Shown here in pieces: positions 27,371 to 38,612 of a stretch of DNA of 64,000 nt (position 1 is its first letter; every line of letters begins with the position of its first letter). A program made the position numbers and the translations under genes. The notes beneath the pieces were generated by a model that made no database searches, had not been told where the DNA came from, and saw only the letters and a program-made list of their open reading frames with translations. This stretch comes from Procambarus clarkii (Eukaryota > Arthropoda > Malacostraca > Decapoda > Cambaridae), in assembly GCF_040958095.1 (NCBI RefSeq), contig NC_091199.1, positions 34,166,286 through 34,230,285 on the forward strand, read 5' to 3'.

Positions 27371-28740
27371 TCATCTAAGATCTAGGAAAGTGGTATATGA
27401 CCTATCAGTATGCAGGGTGAGGAATGTGGTAATACAGTGATGTACACTCTTTCCATGCATAAAGCCATATATCTGGGGAGACAACATATTAATAATTTTG
27501 TAAAGGAGACGGTTGAGAACCATCCTCTCAAGACACTTATAGAGACAACTAGTGAGGGAGATTGGGCGAAAAGCACTCGGCTGGTGAGGTTTAGGAATGG
27601 GAATAATAACACTGTTGGTCCATGACTTAGGAAGCTCCCCAGTTACATAGCTCATATTATACAATTGAAGAAAGGTATTCCCTGGAACTAGCAGAAGCAT
27701 ATGCAGTATGCCGTCAGTAACTCCATCCTCCCCGGGTGATGTAGCTTTGCCTTTATGTAGAGCAGAATCTAGTTCGTATTCAGTAAAAGCATGTCACAGT
27801 CATCCTCTTGATGACGCATGAAGTCAAGGAGCCTTGCCCTATCAGTATATCTATCATTTAATTCATTCTGTGAGGGTAGAGGAAGACTGTCAAAGCTGGA
27901 AGTCGTGGCCCAAGCACCAACAAGCTCATTTGCTCTGTGCAGAGGATTAGGGTACGAGATCTCTGCAGCATTTTTCCCTTTGATCTTGTTGATATCCTTC
28001 CATGCCCGACTTAGTGGCGTGTGAGAATTGAGACCACGGACAAAAGTTTCCCAGTCTGTCTGCCTCAGCTCCACCATACGTTCCCTGGCCTTAGCCAGAG
28101 CCGCTTGAAAGAGCCGAAGCATTTCAGCAGTGCGGGTCCTTCTACAAGCTAGTCCAATTATTCTGGCAGTGCGTTTTAGTGTCTGCAATTTAGAATCATT
28201 ATAATAAACATAAGTGCTATGACCAGTGTAATTTGGGTTACGTGGCCTGGACGATGGATCAAGTGATTCTATAAACTGCTTGATAGTACCTGTGAGCTCA
28301 TTGTTAAAATCTTCAACTGATGAAGGCTCAGATGACTGCACCATTCTGACACATGAGCAACAAGATTGTCTCGTTGATCGATGGGCACAGCCAGCCTCTT
28401 CCGCTTGAACACTCCACCAGGGAGGATAGAACTGCCAATGCTTATAGTGGCTAATATGGCCAGATGATCAGACGCCATAACTGGCACTATTGACGAGGCG
28501 CACACGGTGTGGGAGACGTTGAAACCGAGACATAGATCAGGAATACCTCCGTAGATATGCGTCGGTTCAAGGTCACCCACAATCTGTGCATCATCGTGAC
28601 TACCTAATAGTGACACTAGTTGCCGTTACGATTACTGAACTGCGAATTACCAATATTCCTATGTCTAGCGTTATAATCACCTCTAATGATGGTAGGCTCA
28701 GTCTGAATACAGATAGGAAGGTCAGCATAATTAAAGTTAC
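27371..28740 (-). pseudogene. Jockey-type non-LTR retrotransposon fragment (EN end plus RT start)
   Basis: On the minus strand from 28740: an endonuclease piece with IIRGDYNARHRNIG (the GDFNARH motif), then VMASDHLAILATI (the catalytic SDH), a linker of about 190 codons, and the reverse transcriptase N-terminal fingers with GELPKSWTNSVIIPIPKP, FRPISLTSCLYKCLERMVLN and FLDLR just before motif A, where it is cut at 27371. Frame changes occur near 28625 and 28300, and a stop region near 27700-27770. The upstream endonuclease and everything after motif A are missing, so this is an internal fragment fused to the Ulp1 relic. Confidence 0.8.
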
Positions 28741-28812
28741 AAGGAGTCGATTATTTAGTACATAGTTGTTTTTCTCTTAAACTGGATGATAGAGGGGGAG
28801 TCTTTAACGTGA

Positions 28813-29492
28813 TTGGGAATACATACATACACACATGCATACTTACATCCATACATACATGCATGCGTACATCCATTCATACATACATACATACATACAT
28901 ACATCCATACATACATACATACATACATACATACATACATACATACATACATACATACATACATACATACATACATACATACATACATACATACATACAT
29001 ACATGCATGCATACATGCATGCATACATACATACATACATACATACATACATACATACATACATACATACATACATACATACATACATACATACATACAT
29101 ACATACATACATACATACATGCGTATATACATGCGTATATAAATACATACATGCATACATTACATACATACATACATACATACATGCATGCATGCGTACA
29201 TACATACATCCATCCATCCATCCATACATACATACATACATACATACATACATACATACATACATACATACATACATACATACATACATACATACATACA
29301 TACATACATACATACATGCATGCATACATACATACATACATACATACATACATACATACATACATACATACATACATACATACATACATACATACATACA
29401 TACATACATGCATGTATGCATGCATGCATACATACATACATACATACATACATACATACATACATACATACATACATACATACATACATACA

Positions 29493-29524
<32 letters not shown>

Positions 29525-29535
29525 CATACATACAA
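28813..29535. repeat. (ACAT)n microsatellite, about 720 bp
   Basis: Long tetranucleotide tract with occasional ATGC, GCGT, CCAT and GTAT variants. All frames are open on both strands because the unit codes IHTY- or MYVC-type repeats. None is a gene. Confidence 0.98.
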
Positions 29536-30332
29536 TGTTTGCGGACGATGCTAAAATTATGAGAAGGATTAAAACAGAAGAGGACTGTTTGAGGCTTCAA
29601 GAAGACCTAGACAAGCTGAAGGAATGGTCGAACAAATGGTTGTTAGAGTTTAACCCAACCAAATGTAATGTAATGAAGATAGGTGTAGGGAGCAGGAGGC
29701 CAGATACAAGGTATCATCTGGGAGAGGAAATTCTTCAGGAGTCAGAGAAGGAAAAAGACTTGGGGGTTGATATCACGCCAGACCTGTCTCCTGCAGCACA
29801 TATCAAGCGGATAACATCAGCGGCATATGCCAGGCTGGCCAACATACGAACGGCATTCAGAAACTTGTGTAAAGAATCATTCAGAACTTTGAATACCACA
29901 TATGTCAGGCCAATCCTGGAGTATGCAGCCCCAGCATCGAGTCCATATCTAGTCAAGGATAAGACTAAACTGGAAAAGGTTCAAAGGTTTGCCACCAGAC
30001 TAGTACCCGAGCTGAGAGGTATGAGCTACGAGGAGAGACTACGGGAATTAAACCTCACTTCGCTGGAAGACAGAAGAGTTAGGGGGGACATGATCACCAC
30101 ATTCAAGATTCTGAAGGGGATTGATAGGGTAGATAAAGACAGTCTATTTAACACAAGGGGAACACGCACAAGGGGACACAGGTGGAAACTGAGTGCCCAA
30201 ATGAGTCACAGAGATATTAGAAAGAACTTTTTTAGTGTCAGAGTGGTTGACAAATGGAATGCATTAGGAAGTGATGTGGTGGAGGCTGACTCCATACACA
30301 GTTTCAAGTGTAGATATGACAGAGCCCGATAG
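29536..30332 (+). pseudogene. 5'-truncated CR1/L2-like LINE (RT motif C to C-terminus)
   Basis: The frame enters from the ACAT tract and immediately reads MFADDAKIMRR, the catalytic FADD box, then EWSNKWLLEFNPTKCNVMKI, DLGVDITPDLSPAAHI, YVRPILEYAAP, KLEKVQRFATRLVPELRG, YEERLREL and SHRDIRKNFFSVRVVDKWNA, ending at a stop at about 30330. It is collinear with the C-terminal 260 residues of the ORF2 at 54556-57885, and similar but clearly diverged. Nothing upstream of FADD is present, so it is a 5'-truncated copy with an undamaged C-terminal frame. The 3' UTR tail follows. Confidence 0.9.
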
Positions 30333-30423
30333 GCTCATGAATCTCTACACCTGTTGATTGACGGTTGAGAGGCGGGACCAAAGAGCCAGAGCTCAACCCC
30401 CGCAAACACAACTAGGTGAGTAC
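30333..30423 (+). other. LINE 3' UTR tail
   Basis: Contains TTGATTGACGGTTGAGAGGC, GGGACCAAAGAGCCAGAGCT, CAACCCCCGCAAACACAACT and AGGTGAGTAC, then passes straight into (ACAT)n. GCGGG and CCCGC can pair as a stem. Homologous tails occur at 9722, 9927, 53804, 54474 and 59468. Confidence 0.85.
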
Positions 30424-30590
30424 ATACATACATGCATACATACATGCATGCATGCGTACATACATACATCCATCCATCTATCCATTCATACATGCATACA
30501 TACATACATACATACATACATACATACATACATACATACATACATACATACATACATACATACATACATACATACATACATACATACACG
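30422..30590. repeat. (ACAT)n microsatellite after LINE tail
   Basis: About 170 bp of ACAT units with the same GCATGCATGCGTACATACAT and CATCCATCCAT interruptions as in the upstream tract at 28813-29535. Confidence 0.97.
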
Positions 30591-31000
30591 TCCAGCCAGC
30601 ATATAGCTATTTCGGGACAAAATCCAATACAGTTTATATTGGTGAGACGCCACTGTGATGAGGAGTTTAAATATCACAGGAACTGTAGGTTAATGTGTGA
30701 CATAGGTGAGGTTAGATGAGGCATCTACAAGCATCAGCTGGAGGCTGATGGAGTGTTGTGGAGGCTGCTGGTACTATGTCCAGATGTTGGAGGGTGGATT
30801 TGACTCTCCCACCCTCCCTCCCCCTCCCCCCCCCCCCCCACACACATTGACCGCAGTACGTCTAAGGTTACTTTCCACTCTCGCTTACCAAGGGTATAAC
30901 CCCCGCCCCTCCCAACACACACACATATGCATCAGATTCGTAACTTACAATATTTATGATTTACCAATTTATGTTACTACACTGACTCTCAGTTTCACAA
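30591..31000. other. No recognisable gene
   Basis: Mixed sequence with a C-rich run at 30815-30840 and a short CA tract. No domain or repeat identified. Confidence 0.5.
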
Positions 31001-31330
31001 TATTGTATAAACTTTGATGAATCGCTCGTCTATGGGTCATCCAATAATGTTAGCAGACTTCTAGATGTTACCACTGCTAGGTTTAGGCTCAGCTACAAGT
31101 ACCTCTGGAAGTTTGTAACATCTGATGATGTAGATTTGACTAAATGTAAACTCTGTCAGCAGAACTATTCGCATACTTTGCGTCATTATATAATGGAATG
31201 TGAAAAATCGCGGAATTTAAAGATAACAACATCAATAGTGTCCATGAAATGTGTAAGTACTTCATTCATAATGATGTGCTGCTCGAAATCTTAGCGAAGT
31301 ATCCAAAATTTGCTTACTGTAGGTAATGCA
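31001..31330 (+). pseudogene. Non-LTR RT C-terminal fragment with zinc motif
   Basis: Plus-strand frames give NNVSRLLDVTTARFRLSYKY, then LTKCKLCQQNYSHTLRHYIM and EC, a CxxC..H..C knuckle common at the C-terminus of arthropod non-LTR ORF2s. After a one-base shift the frame reads NVHEMCKYFIHNDVLLEIL, then AKYPKFAYCR and a stop. The 3' UTR continues through the 42-bp minisatellite to the AATAAAG at about 32165. This links the dispersed 3' UTR repeats of the arms to an actual non-LTR family. Confidence 0.7.
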
Positions 31331-31838
31331 TACACATGACTGTAAAGCTGCCGCCCAGTTGGGTGGGTGTGGAGCACATGACTGTAAAGCTGCCGCCCAG
31401 TTGGGTGGGTGTGGAGCACATGACTGTAAAGCTGCCGCCCAGTTGGGTGGGTGTGGAGCACATGACTGTAAAGCTGCCGCCCAGTTGGGTGGGTGTGGAG
31501 CACATGACTGTAAAGCTGCCGCCCAGTTGGGTGGGTGTGGAGCACATGACTGTAAAGCTGCCGCCCAGTTGGGTGGGTGTGGAGCACATGACTGTAAAGC
31601 TGTCGCCCAGTTGGGTGGGTGTGGAGCACATGACTGTAAAGCAGCCGCCCAGTTGGGTGGGTGTGGAGCACATGACTGTAAAGCTGCCGCCCAGTTGGGT
31701 GGGTGTGGAGCACATGACTGTAAAGCTGCCGCCCAGTTGGGTGGGTGTGGAGCACATGACTGTAAAGCTGCCGCCCAGTTGGGTGGGTGTGGAGCACATG
31801 ACTGTAAAGCTGCCGCCCAGTTGGGTGGGTGTGGAGCA
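31331..31838. repeat. 42-bp minisatellite, 12 copies (3' UTR; inner end of right arm)
   Basis: Twelve almost identical 42-bp units, ACATGACTGTAAAGCTGCCG plus CCCAGTTGGGTGGGTGTGGAGC. The unit is 14 codons, so all frames are open. It is the inverted counterpart of the 3-copy tract at 25493-25612. Confidence 0.96.
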
Positions 31839-34800
31839 AGACTAGTAACTGTGCGACTCCTCATAGATGTAAAGTGCCTTGTATAGTGACTGTTGTGAGC
31901 CTCTTGTTGAATCACTTGTGACACAAAAGATTACTGATGTGTGTATTTGTGGTGGTGATTAAATATGTATGTGTATGTATATATGTATACGTATGAATAT
32001 GTACATGTATGCATAAGTATGTGTACATTAATAATTTTGTAACTAGCGTCAAAAGATTGTTATTTGCTTAGCTAAACGAACTAGAGGGTTCAGTTCCTGA
32101 ACCGATTATGAGCCTCTGTAATCCTTTACACCACCGCCCACGGGATGTGTATTATGGGGTGCATAATAAAGAAAGAAAATGAATGGACCGAACCCCACAA
32201 TTCATTTAGCTAAGCAAGTTAAAATCTTGATGAGCTAGTTACAAAATTCACTATAAGTCGTCACATCATAAATGGGTTCGAGATCGACCACAAGTAGTGC
32301 ATTATATAATTTATCAGTATTGTGCAGCCTGTGATCCCCGCCTGGCTGGATACTGATACCTAGGTAATTTTCATGTGTCCGGACACCAGCAATAAGGTGG
32401 TATTATTTATTTAACTTAAGATATATATATTTTTAAATGTTGTCACATTAGCGGCTACATCTTCCTTTCTTCTGACATATAGATTTTTAAGATTAATTAA
32501 AATATATGGAAACTAATTATACAATTTATTGGCTGGTGTGCAGGGCTTCACACTCTCAGAGCAAGCCATCAAGTAACTATCAAAACGCATATATCTTCGT
32601 TTTCACTTCAGTTATATTTATGACAAAGGATTTTAAATGTAGCCTATATTTCTACCTTTCAGATGACATAAATACTTTCGTTAATTACAATATCTAGATC
32701 AAACTAATATTGATTTTCAAAAGGTTGTATATTTTCCATCAATGGAGAGCATCAGCCAAGAAGCCTTCTTTAAAATATGAATATCTTTCCTCACCTAATA
32801 AGATCTAATCTCTGAATAAAACGCAAAAAAAGACTTGATTGTAACCTATCCACCGCTGCCCATTGGATGGGGGAAAGGGGGTTATGTGTAGGATAAACAT
32901 ATCAATTGTGACACTAGCCTTCCATATATGTCAGTTGCTTAAATTATAAACTGTACTTGTGGTCGGACTCGAGCCCATTGTTGATGTGACAATGTGCATT
33001 GACTTTTGTAACTAGCTTATCAAGATTATAACTTGCTTGGCTATATGAATTGTGGGGCTCAGTCCCTGAGCCCATTATGTGCCTCTGTAACACTCCACTA
33101 TCGTCCATAGGATGGGTATGGGGTGCATAATAAATGAACTAAAATAAGCTCTGCCTTTTTGATAACATATACAATTATTAGCTTTATTTGTGAATCTCAA
33201 TTAATTAAACAATATATCACAGAGCCTGTAGGGTTCGGTGAGATGAGCGAAGAGACATGGGAGATTTTACATAAGTACAGTACATGGTAGTTTAAGTAGC
33301 GAACGCATGTCAACGAATAACGAGTATATATAACAAAACCATTGTCCTATGAAGTCGATTTAACTTCCAAACATATATTTTTTAATTACTGTTAAATGTT
33401 TTCTGGCTAGTTATGCTAGATTTTATTAAAAATACGTATTCTACTTGTTAACATTATAATTTAAATTTGTGATAATTTGAGCAGAGAAGTGCGACAACTG
33501 GATATGCCAACAAACACTTTCCAAACAACGATATATCTTGGATAAGTCGCTCCACAACATTGCTGCTTGGACCATCGACTTCCTTTGATGCTACTTATTT
33601 CATAATGAAATTATATTAGTTTGGAGTAAATATATGTTTTCTCATGTTCTGCATTCAGCACCCACATTATAGTGAGTAAATATACCATATTACTTCATTA
33701 CTTAAATAATGCTAGGAGGGTTTGAGTAGCTTTGGGTATTTAGTGCATAGAATCTCCAATAGATGGGGCGAGAGTCGCCCCATCTCTCTCACCCGAGAGA
33801 GAGTCGAAACTTAATTTAAAATTGATATATCTTTGTTCTCGAACATGATATATTTCATTTGGTGCAATTATAATAATGTTCATATATCGGTCTTTCTGGA
33901 GGCATATAAGATTTTAGGCTTTATTAGCGTATCTTTGTTAATTATACAATATATCGGCAAGTGCGTAGGCGTCTGCACTCCATGCCCGACAAGCTACTGA
34001 GCGCTACTATAAAAACATATGTATCTTCACTTGAGCTATAAATATGTCTATTGTAATGTATTTAAAATGAAGGTCTTATTTCTATCTTGCTTAAGACTTA
34101 TAAAACATTTGTGTTTATTAACGAATTTACGTGAAATAAACATTGATCTGAGAGAGAGTTGCTCTGTCGTTCAGTCTGTACGGGGTGGGAGCTCCGTAAT
34201 TTTTAAAATACAATAATCTTCATTAGAAATTTAAATATGTCTATAGTAAAGTGTTTAAAGTGAAGCTTATATGTCTGTCTTTCTTGAGACATATAAAACA
34301 TATATGTTTACTAACGAATTCACGTGAAATAAACATTGTTCTGAGAGAGAGTTGCTCGGTCGATCGATCTGTCCGGGGTCGGAGCTCGGCTATTATAAAA
34401 GTACACGTATCTTCGGTTTAAATTTAAATATGCCCATGGTAAGGTATTTAGAATGAAGCTTATATTTCTATCTTTCTTGTGACATATAAAACTTTTACGT
34501 TTATTAAGGAATCTGCGTGAAATAGGCATGGTTCTGAGATGAATGCTGCGGTTTTCGAGCTCGACGCGCGGCAATGGACGCCATATACACATCCAGTGGG
34601 TGTTATTGGACCCCATACCCATTTTATGGGTGGTTGGAGCCCCATACTCATTCTATGGGTGGTTGGAGCCCCATACCCATCCTGTGGGTTGTAGTGGACG
34701 CCATACTCATCCTGTGGGTGGTATTGGACCCCATAAACTTCCTGTGGGTGGATGTGATCCCCATACTCATCCTCTGGGTGGATGTGACCCTGATACCCAT

Positions 34801-35397
34801 CCTGTGGGTGGTATTGCACCCCTTACTCACCTAACAGGTGGTAGTGGACAATATACCGATCCTGTAGTTGGTATAGTAGACACAATACCATCCTGTTTAG
34901 AGTAGTTTACCCCATAGACATTCCAATGAACCATCGTTTTCTGTTAGCGTTCCTACAAAACATACTTTAAAGATTTGTAAAGCACCAACTATGGTATATA
35001 ATATTCATTGGTGAAGGACTGTTATTCTATGTAATAATTTTTAGTGCTTATTATAATTTACTAAGAACAACTAATATTTCTCAAAACAAAACTACGAACC
35101 TTCAATAGGAAGTAGCTGATCTATAATATTCTAAGAGCATGGACAATAGTAGGTAAATTTCACAACCCATGTGGGACCTGAAAAGTACAATTTTCCTTAT
35201 AATTGAACCAATCACGACTATTCTGCTATCTAGGTTGACGGACGGGTACTGTGAGACGCAAGTTGGTACGTGAGGAAGAGTTTGGGCCTTGGAAAAAAAA
35301 GTAACTGGGAATATATCACATATTTACTAATTCATATTCAACATATTGACTTTAAGCATTAAGTCATATATGTGCTGTCTTGTGTGAGAACGGGTTG
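31335..35397 (-). repeat. Right inverted arm of the 13.9-kb element
   Basis: Reverse complement of 21524-25612 apart from small differences. It contains, in order, the 42-bp minisatellite, the non-LTR 3' UTR with its AATAAA near 32165, a second 3' UTR copy at about 32930-33145, the diverged units of about 195 bp, paired hairpins at 33761-33803, the ~34-bp minisatellite at 34575-34860, and the unique outer 500 bp. Small open frames here mirror those of the left arm and have no domain. Confidence 0.88.
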
Positions 35398-35628
35398 CAC
35401 AACCATACCCCACAACAACACCCCACAACCACACACCATAACCACACCCTACAACCACATCCTAAACCACACCCCACAACCACATCCTAAACCACACCCC
35501 TCAACCATACACCACAAACGCACCCAACAATCACACCCCACATCCACACCACCCCACAACCACACCCCACAACCACACCCCACAACGACACCCTACAACC
35601 TCACCTCACAACCACGCCCCACAACCAC
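35398..35628. repeat. 231-bp remnant of the 13-bp minisatellite between two elements
   Basis: Begins with CACAACC, the target duplication of the 13.9-kb element, and ends with AACCAC, the target duplication of the Polinton. It follows the order of intact array copies such as 11715-11950, so the two elements landed 231 bp apart in one array. Confidence 0.93.
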
Positions 35629-36489
35629 AGTAGTAGGGTTGGCAACGCACAGGGGAATTTTTTTTTGGGGGAGAAAAATTCCCCTGTACGTTGCCAGGGT
35701 TTTCAGGCGAATTTGGGGGGGGGGGGGAAAAAGGGGTCTGTGCGTTGCCAGGGTTTTCAGGTGAATTTGGGGGGTCACAGATTTGGAATTAGGGAATTCT
35801 TATAATGAAAAATAATGTCATACGAGTTTGTTAAAGTTCTTATGAGAAAAATAATTTCCGAGACATAGAAGTTTGTTAAGGCCTTATGGGACAAATTCAA
35901 GTAACGTATGTAGCTCTTTAGGGCTTCCAGGAGAACTCTACGGACATATTTTACATGTTTTCAACTTACAAAATCGTCTATGTAAGCCTTAGTTATTCAT
36001 ATAAATTTAGAAAATCACCTGTGTAAGTCATGGTTTTCAGGGTTTCGTACATCACACCCCCCTCCCTCCCCCCTTACCTCGCAATCTCTCGCGTCACCTT
36101 TATTTACTTTGCGCCCAGCCAGCCAGTCGGCTCTTAATCTTATCTTATCTTCATATTATTCCCTCTTCCTATTTTCTGACATACTAATATTTTATTCCTT
36201 TTTTCATTAACCAGTCAGTTTTATACAAATCAACCGAAGCATCTCAATGAAACCTTTAATACTGAAACTGGCTCACAGACTATCTAAGCTGGCCCCAGCT
36301 ACCTGCCCCAGGCTATCTGCCCGAGGCAATCATCACCTGATTACCTGCCCCAGACATCCACCAGTCATTGTCGGCATTCGCCACCGTAATAATTTATATA
36401 TATATATACATTAAGCGTTAATAAAACTTATTTATTTATTTATAATTTATTTAGTCATCTAATTCTTAGTTTACACAATTTATAATAAA
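35629..36489 (+). repeat. Polinton left terminal inverted repeat
   Basis: 861 bp matching the reverse complement of 48074-48940, apart from a 7-bp block (GGGGAAC next to AAGTAAC) missing here near 35905 and a G-run length change. It contains the terminal hairpin, tandem TGCGTTGCC motifs and, near the inner end, (TTTA)n that gives AATAAA signals for the minus-strand genes. Confidence 0.95.
35641..35695. other. Terminal hairpin of left TIR
   Basis: A 22-bp arm GGCAACGCACAGGGGAATTTTT pairs, with one mismatch, with the segment ending GTACGTTGCC at 35695. A second and third TGCGTTGCC/GGGTTTTCAGG motif follows to about 35770. The mirror copy is at 48874-48928. Confidence 0.85.
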
Positions 36490-36568
36490 CGATTCATTTA
36501 GCCCGAAGTTCTAAGAAGCTCGCTCCTCAATCCGCTTGTATAATATCCATCCTATTCACTCTTCATCT

Positions 36569-36735
36569 CTGTAAATAAAGAATAACAGTTTCAGATAGCG
36601 TTTACACATGTACAATATTTATCAGACACATAAAACCTCAAAACAAATGTACTCACCATTTTCCATTAGATAATTTGTTATAGCCTCATTCAGCCAGTCG
36701 TCTCCAAGCACATTTTCCAACAAATATCGCTCTTA
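36569..36735 (-). other. Possible spliced C-terminal exon downstream of the protease
   Basis: In another frame than the protease end, minus-strand 36733-36657 is open, reading an acidic stretch with GDDWLNEAITNYLMEN and finishing at G|GTGAGT (GT at 36656-36655). A strong acceptor, TTCTTTATTTACAG, lies at 36569, and the phase-joined frame ends five codons later. The implied 88-bp intron is like the 106-177-bp introns of the polymerase gene. The frame has stops just upstream of 36733, so it would need another splice or a frameshift to connect to the protease. Confidence 0.35.
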
Positions 36736-37247
36736 TCATAACACAGCGTTTCATAGCAGCTCGGCATATTTTTAAATAAAGCATAAGATAGCCTCATTAC
36801 GTTCCTATCATTCTTCATATATTCTCCATAAGTAAAACTAGTTTCAAATAGCTTTATTGCAGTTTTTAGATCCTTGTTTGAAAGATGGTAACAGAAAAAC
36901 ATCGCATATAGCCCGCATACGTAAGTATTTAAACTCTGAAGTCTCTCTGTAAACGTGTATACATCACAGTCTTTATAATAATTTAAAAACTCCGAAATAT
37001 ATGGCGAATACACATTTATTCCATATGAATCGAGTATAACTATTTTCCGTTTAGATTTATATACAGCAATCCAGTGACCCATTACTTCCTTAGAGTCTCT
37101 TCCTAAGGTATTTATTATAAACATAATCGGCCTGTCCCGTATTTGCTTCATTATTCTATATATATCCGTCGCTAAATAGCATCCAATATATTTAGCTTTA
37201 CTACCTTTCATATCGTTCAATGCCGTATTAATTTGTTTGCAGTTCAT
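36690..37247 (-). CDS. PRO: Adenain-like cysteine protease (Polinton PRO)
   Basis: A 185-residue protein of the adenovirus protease (C5/C48-like) family, which trims capsid precursors during virion maturation. The expected catalytic set is visible: His58 in MGHWIAV, Asp73 in ILDSYG, Gln104 in ERLQSL and Cys111 in YVCGLYAMF. Its ATG overlaps the capsid gene stop by 4 bp (ATGA), as in compact viral cassettes. The C-terminal 15 residues look unlike a domain end, and a second frame with acidic coding character starts there (see 36569-36735), so the C-terminus may be spliced or frameshifted. Likely substrate: the precursor at 38613-39023, which has three matching cleavage motifs. Confidence 0.9.
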   Translation of the reverse strand: MNCKQINTALNDMKGSKAKYIGCYLATDIYRIMKQIRDRPIMFIINTLGRDSKEVMGHWIAVYKSKRKIVILDSYGINVYSPYISEFLNYYKDCDVYTFTERLQSLNTYVCGLYAMFFCYHLSNKDLKTAIKLFETSFTYGEYMKNDRNVMRLSYALFKNMPSCYETLCYDKSDICWKMCLETTG

Positions 37248-38596
37248 GCTCTTGTATCACACACAACTCGCCTATCTGAATAAATTCTCAATACTCCCGT
37301 TGTAATTCCGAATAAAATAATAACTTTATTTGATTTCGCTGGAACAGCAAATTCTAATGTAATTCTCAGGTTGCCCGAAGCCTCTATAGGAAGGGTATCT
37401 CTCAATTCCTCAGGCGTTAGTCTAAATGCCAGTAATGTTCTTCCTTTTATAAATGAATTATATGTCAAGGTATTACAAGCATTAAAGCCTACTGTATTTT
37501 GAGTCTCGTAGTATAGTTTCGAACATTTATTTGGGAACTTGCAAGTTATATTAAATAAGTTTGTCCCATCACGTGTAATATATACATTAGATAAATCGCA
37601 GTGATCGAAATAAAGTGGATTAAGTGTATACGCTCCTGATATTGCTTCCATATCCATCATCATAATAAATAATTTATCTGGGATAATGCTCCCCCATGGC
37701 TGGTCAATACTTAATCTCTGCTGCCCATTACCAAGAATGAACGTCTTGTGGAGTGTCTTATCAAACGTATATGTAACTGGCGTATTTTGTTCAGCCAGAG
37801 CTCTATTAATAGCCTCCAATCCAGATGCAAATGGAGTTATCCGATCAATCCACATTCTAGCTAGTTTTATGTTAAACTTATATCCAGATTCAATACTGTT
37901 TATAACCCACGGATCACTGTTAAGTTCTAATCTCAAACGAATATCAATTCCATCCAAAAGATATTCGCTCAAAGTTGTAATGTCCAATAGCAGTTTAAAG
38001 CAACAATTTACTCCCTCAGTTTTTAACTTTACAAATCTAGATTTAAGGTCTTCTGAGGCATTCTTAAAATAATCTACATCATATTTTTCAGGGAAAACAT
38101 CATTATAGAAATACGTCAGTTCTTTAAATCTTTCAGCTTTACATTCAGAAAGCGTCGTCATTAGCTTTACATATGATAAATATGAAAATAGTGAATTAGT
38201 TTCCACCACTTGCTCATTTAAATAAACAGTTACAGCTTTAAACATTGTCTGGGACAAGCCATTAACTATTGATGCATTTTTAATATCCGCTAAAGCCGTA
38301 ATTCCGTCAGGTCCCGTTAATTCAACCATCAGTTCTAGCGTCAAGCTCGAAAGATCAATAAATTGACCCTTAACTCCCGGGATACGAAATTCAATATAAG
38401 AATCTTTAAATTTATTGTTAATACTTGAATTCACAGGTAAAATATCCTGTGTCTGTCTTGAAAATATCGTACTTTCAACCATTCTATGAGGACTAACTTT
38501 AGGAAAGCCATCACTTATAGCAGCTGTATAATTTTCTAAAGGAACTTGCAATGCTGCACTAGGAGCATTTACACTCATCATGTCTGCGTCTAGCAT
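37244..38596 (-). CDS. MCP: Major capsid protein, double jelly-roll (Polinton MCP)
   Basis: A 450-residue protein matching the family of invertebrate F54H12.2-like proteins, which are Polinton major capsid proteins with a double jelly-roll fold that trimerise into hexon-like capsomers. Visible family traits are an N-terminal segment ending in SYIEFRIPGVKGQFIDLSS, the beta-rich LTLELMVELTG, and AVTVYLNEQVVETNSLFSYL followed by a loop before the second barrel. There are no membrane segments. It overlaps PRO by 4 bp and follows the pVI/pX-like gene by 16 bp. Assignment is from remembered family pattern and gene order. A structure prediction should show two eight-stranded barrels. Confidence 0.85.
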   Translation of the reverse strand: MLDADMMSVNAPSAALQVPLENYTAAISDGFPKVSPHRMVESTIFSRQTQDILPVNSSINNKFKDSYIEFRIPGVKGQFIDLSSLTLELMVELTGPDGITALADIKNASIVNGLSQTMFKAVTVYLNEQVVETNSLFSYLSYVKLMTTLSECKAERFKELTYFYNDVFPEKYDVDYFKNASEDLKSRFVKLKTEGVNCCFKLLLDITTLSEYLLDGIDIRLRLELNSDPWVINSIESGYKFNIKLARMWIDRITPFASGLEAINRALAEQNTPVTYTFDKTLHKTFILGNGQQRLSIDQPWGSIIPDKLFIMMMDMEAISGAYTLNPLYFDHCDLSNVYITRDGTNLFNITCKFPNKCSKLYYETQNTVGFNACNTLTYNSFIKGRTLLAFRLTPEELRDTLPIEASGNLRITLEFAVPAKSNKVIILFGITTGVLRIYSDRRVVCDTRA

Positions 38597-38612
38597 ACAA
38601 CTAGTACTGTTT

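Noticed and set aside
28755-29600. MYVC- and IHTY-repeat proteins, including a 507-codon frame
   Set aside because: These are (ACAT)n translations. In the 507-codon frame only the part after 29536 is real, a LINE reverse transcriptase end.
35372-35764. 130-codon open frame crossing the left Polinton end
   Set aside because: It joins minisatellite to TIR sequence across an insertion junction. No domain.
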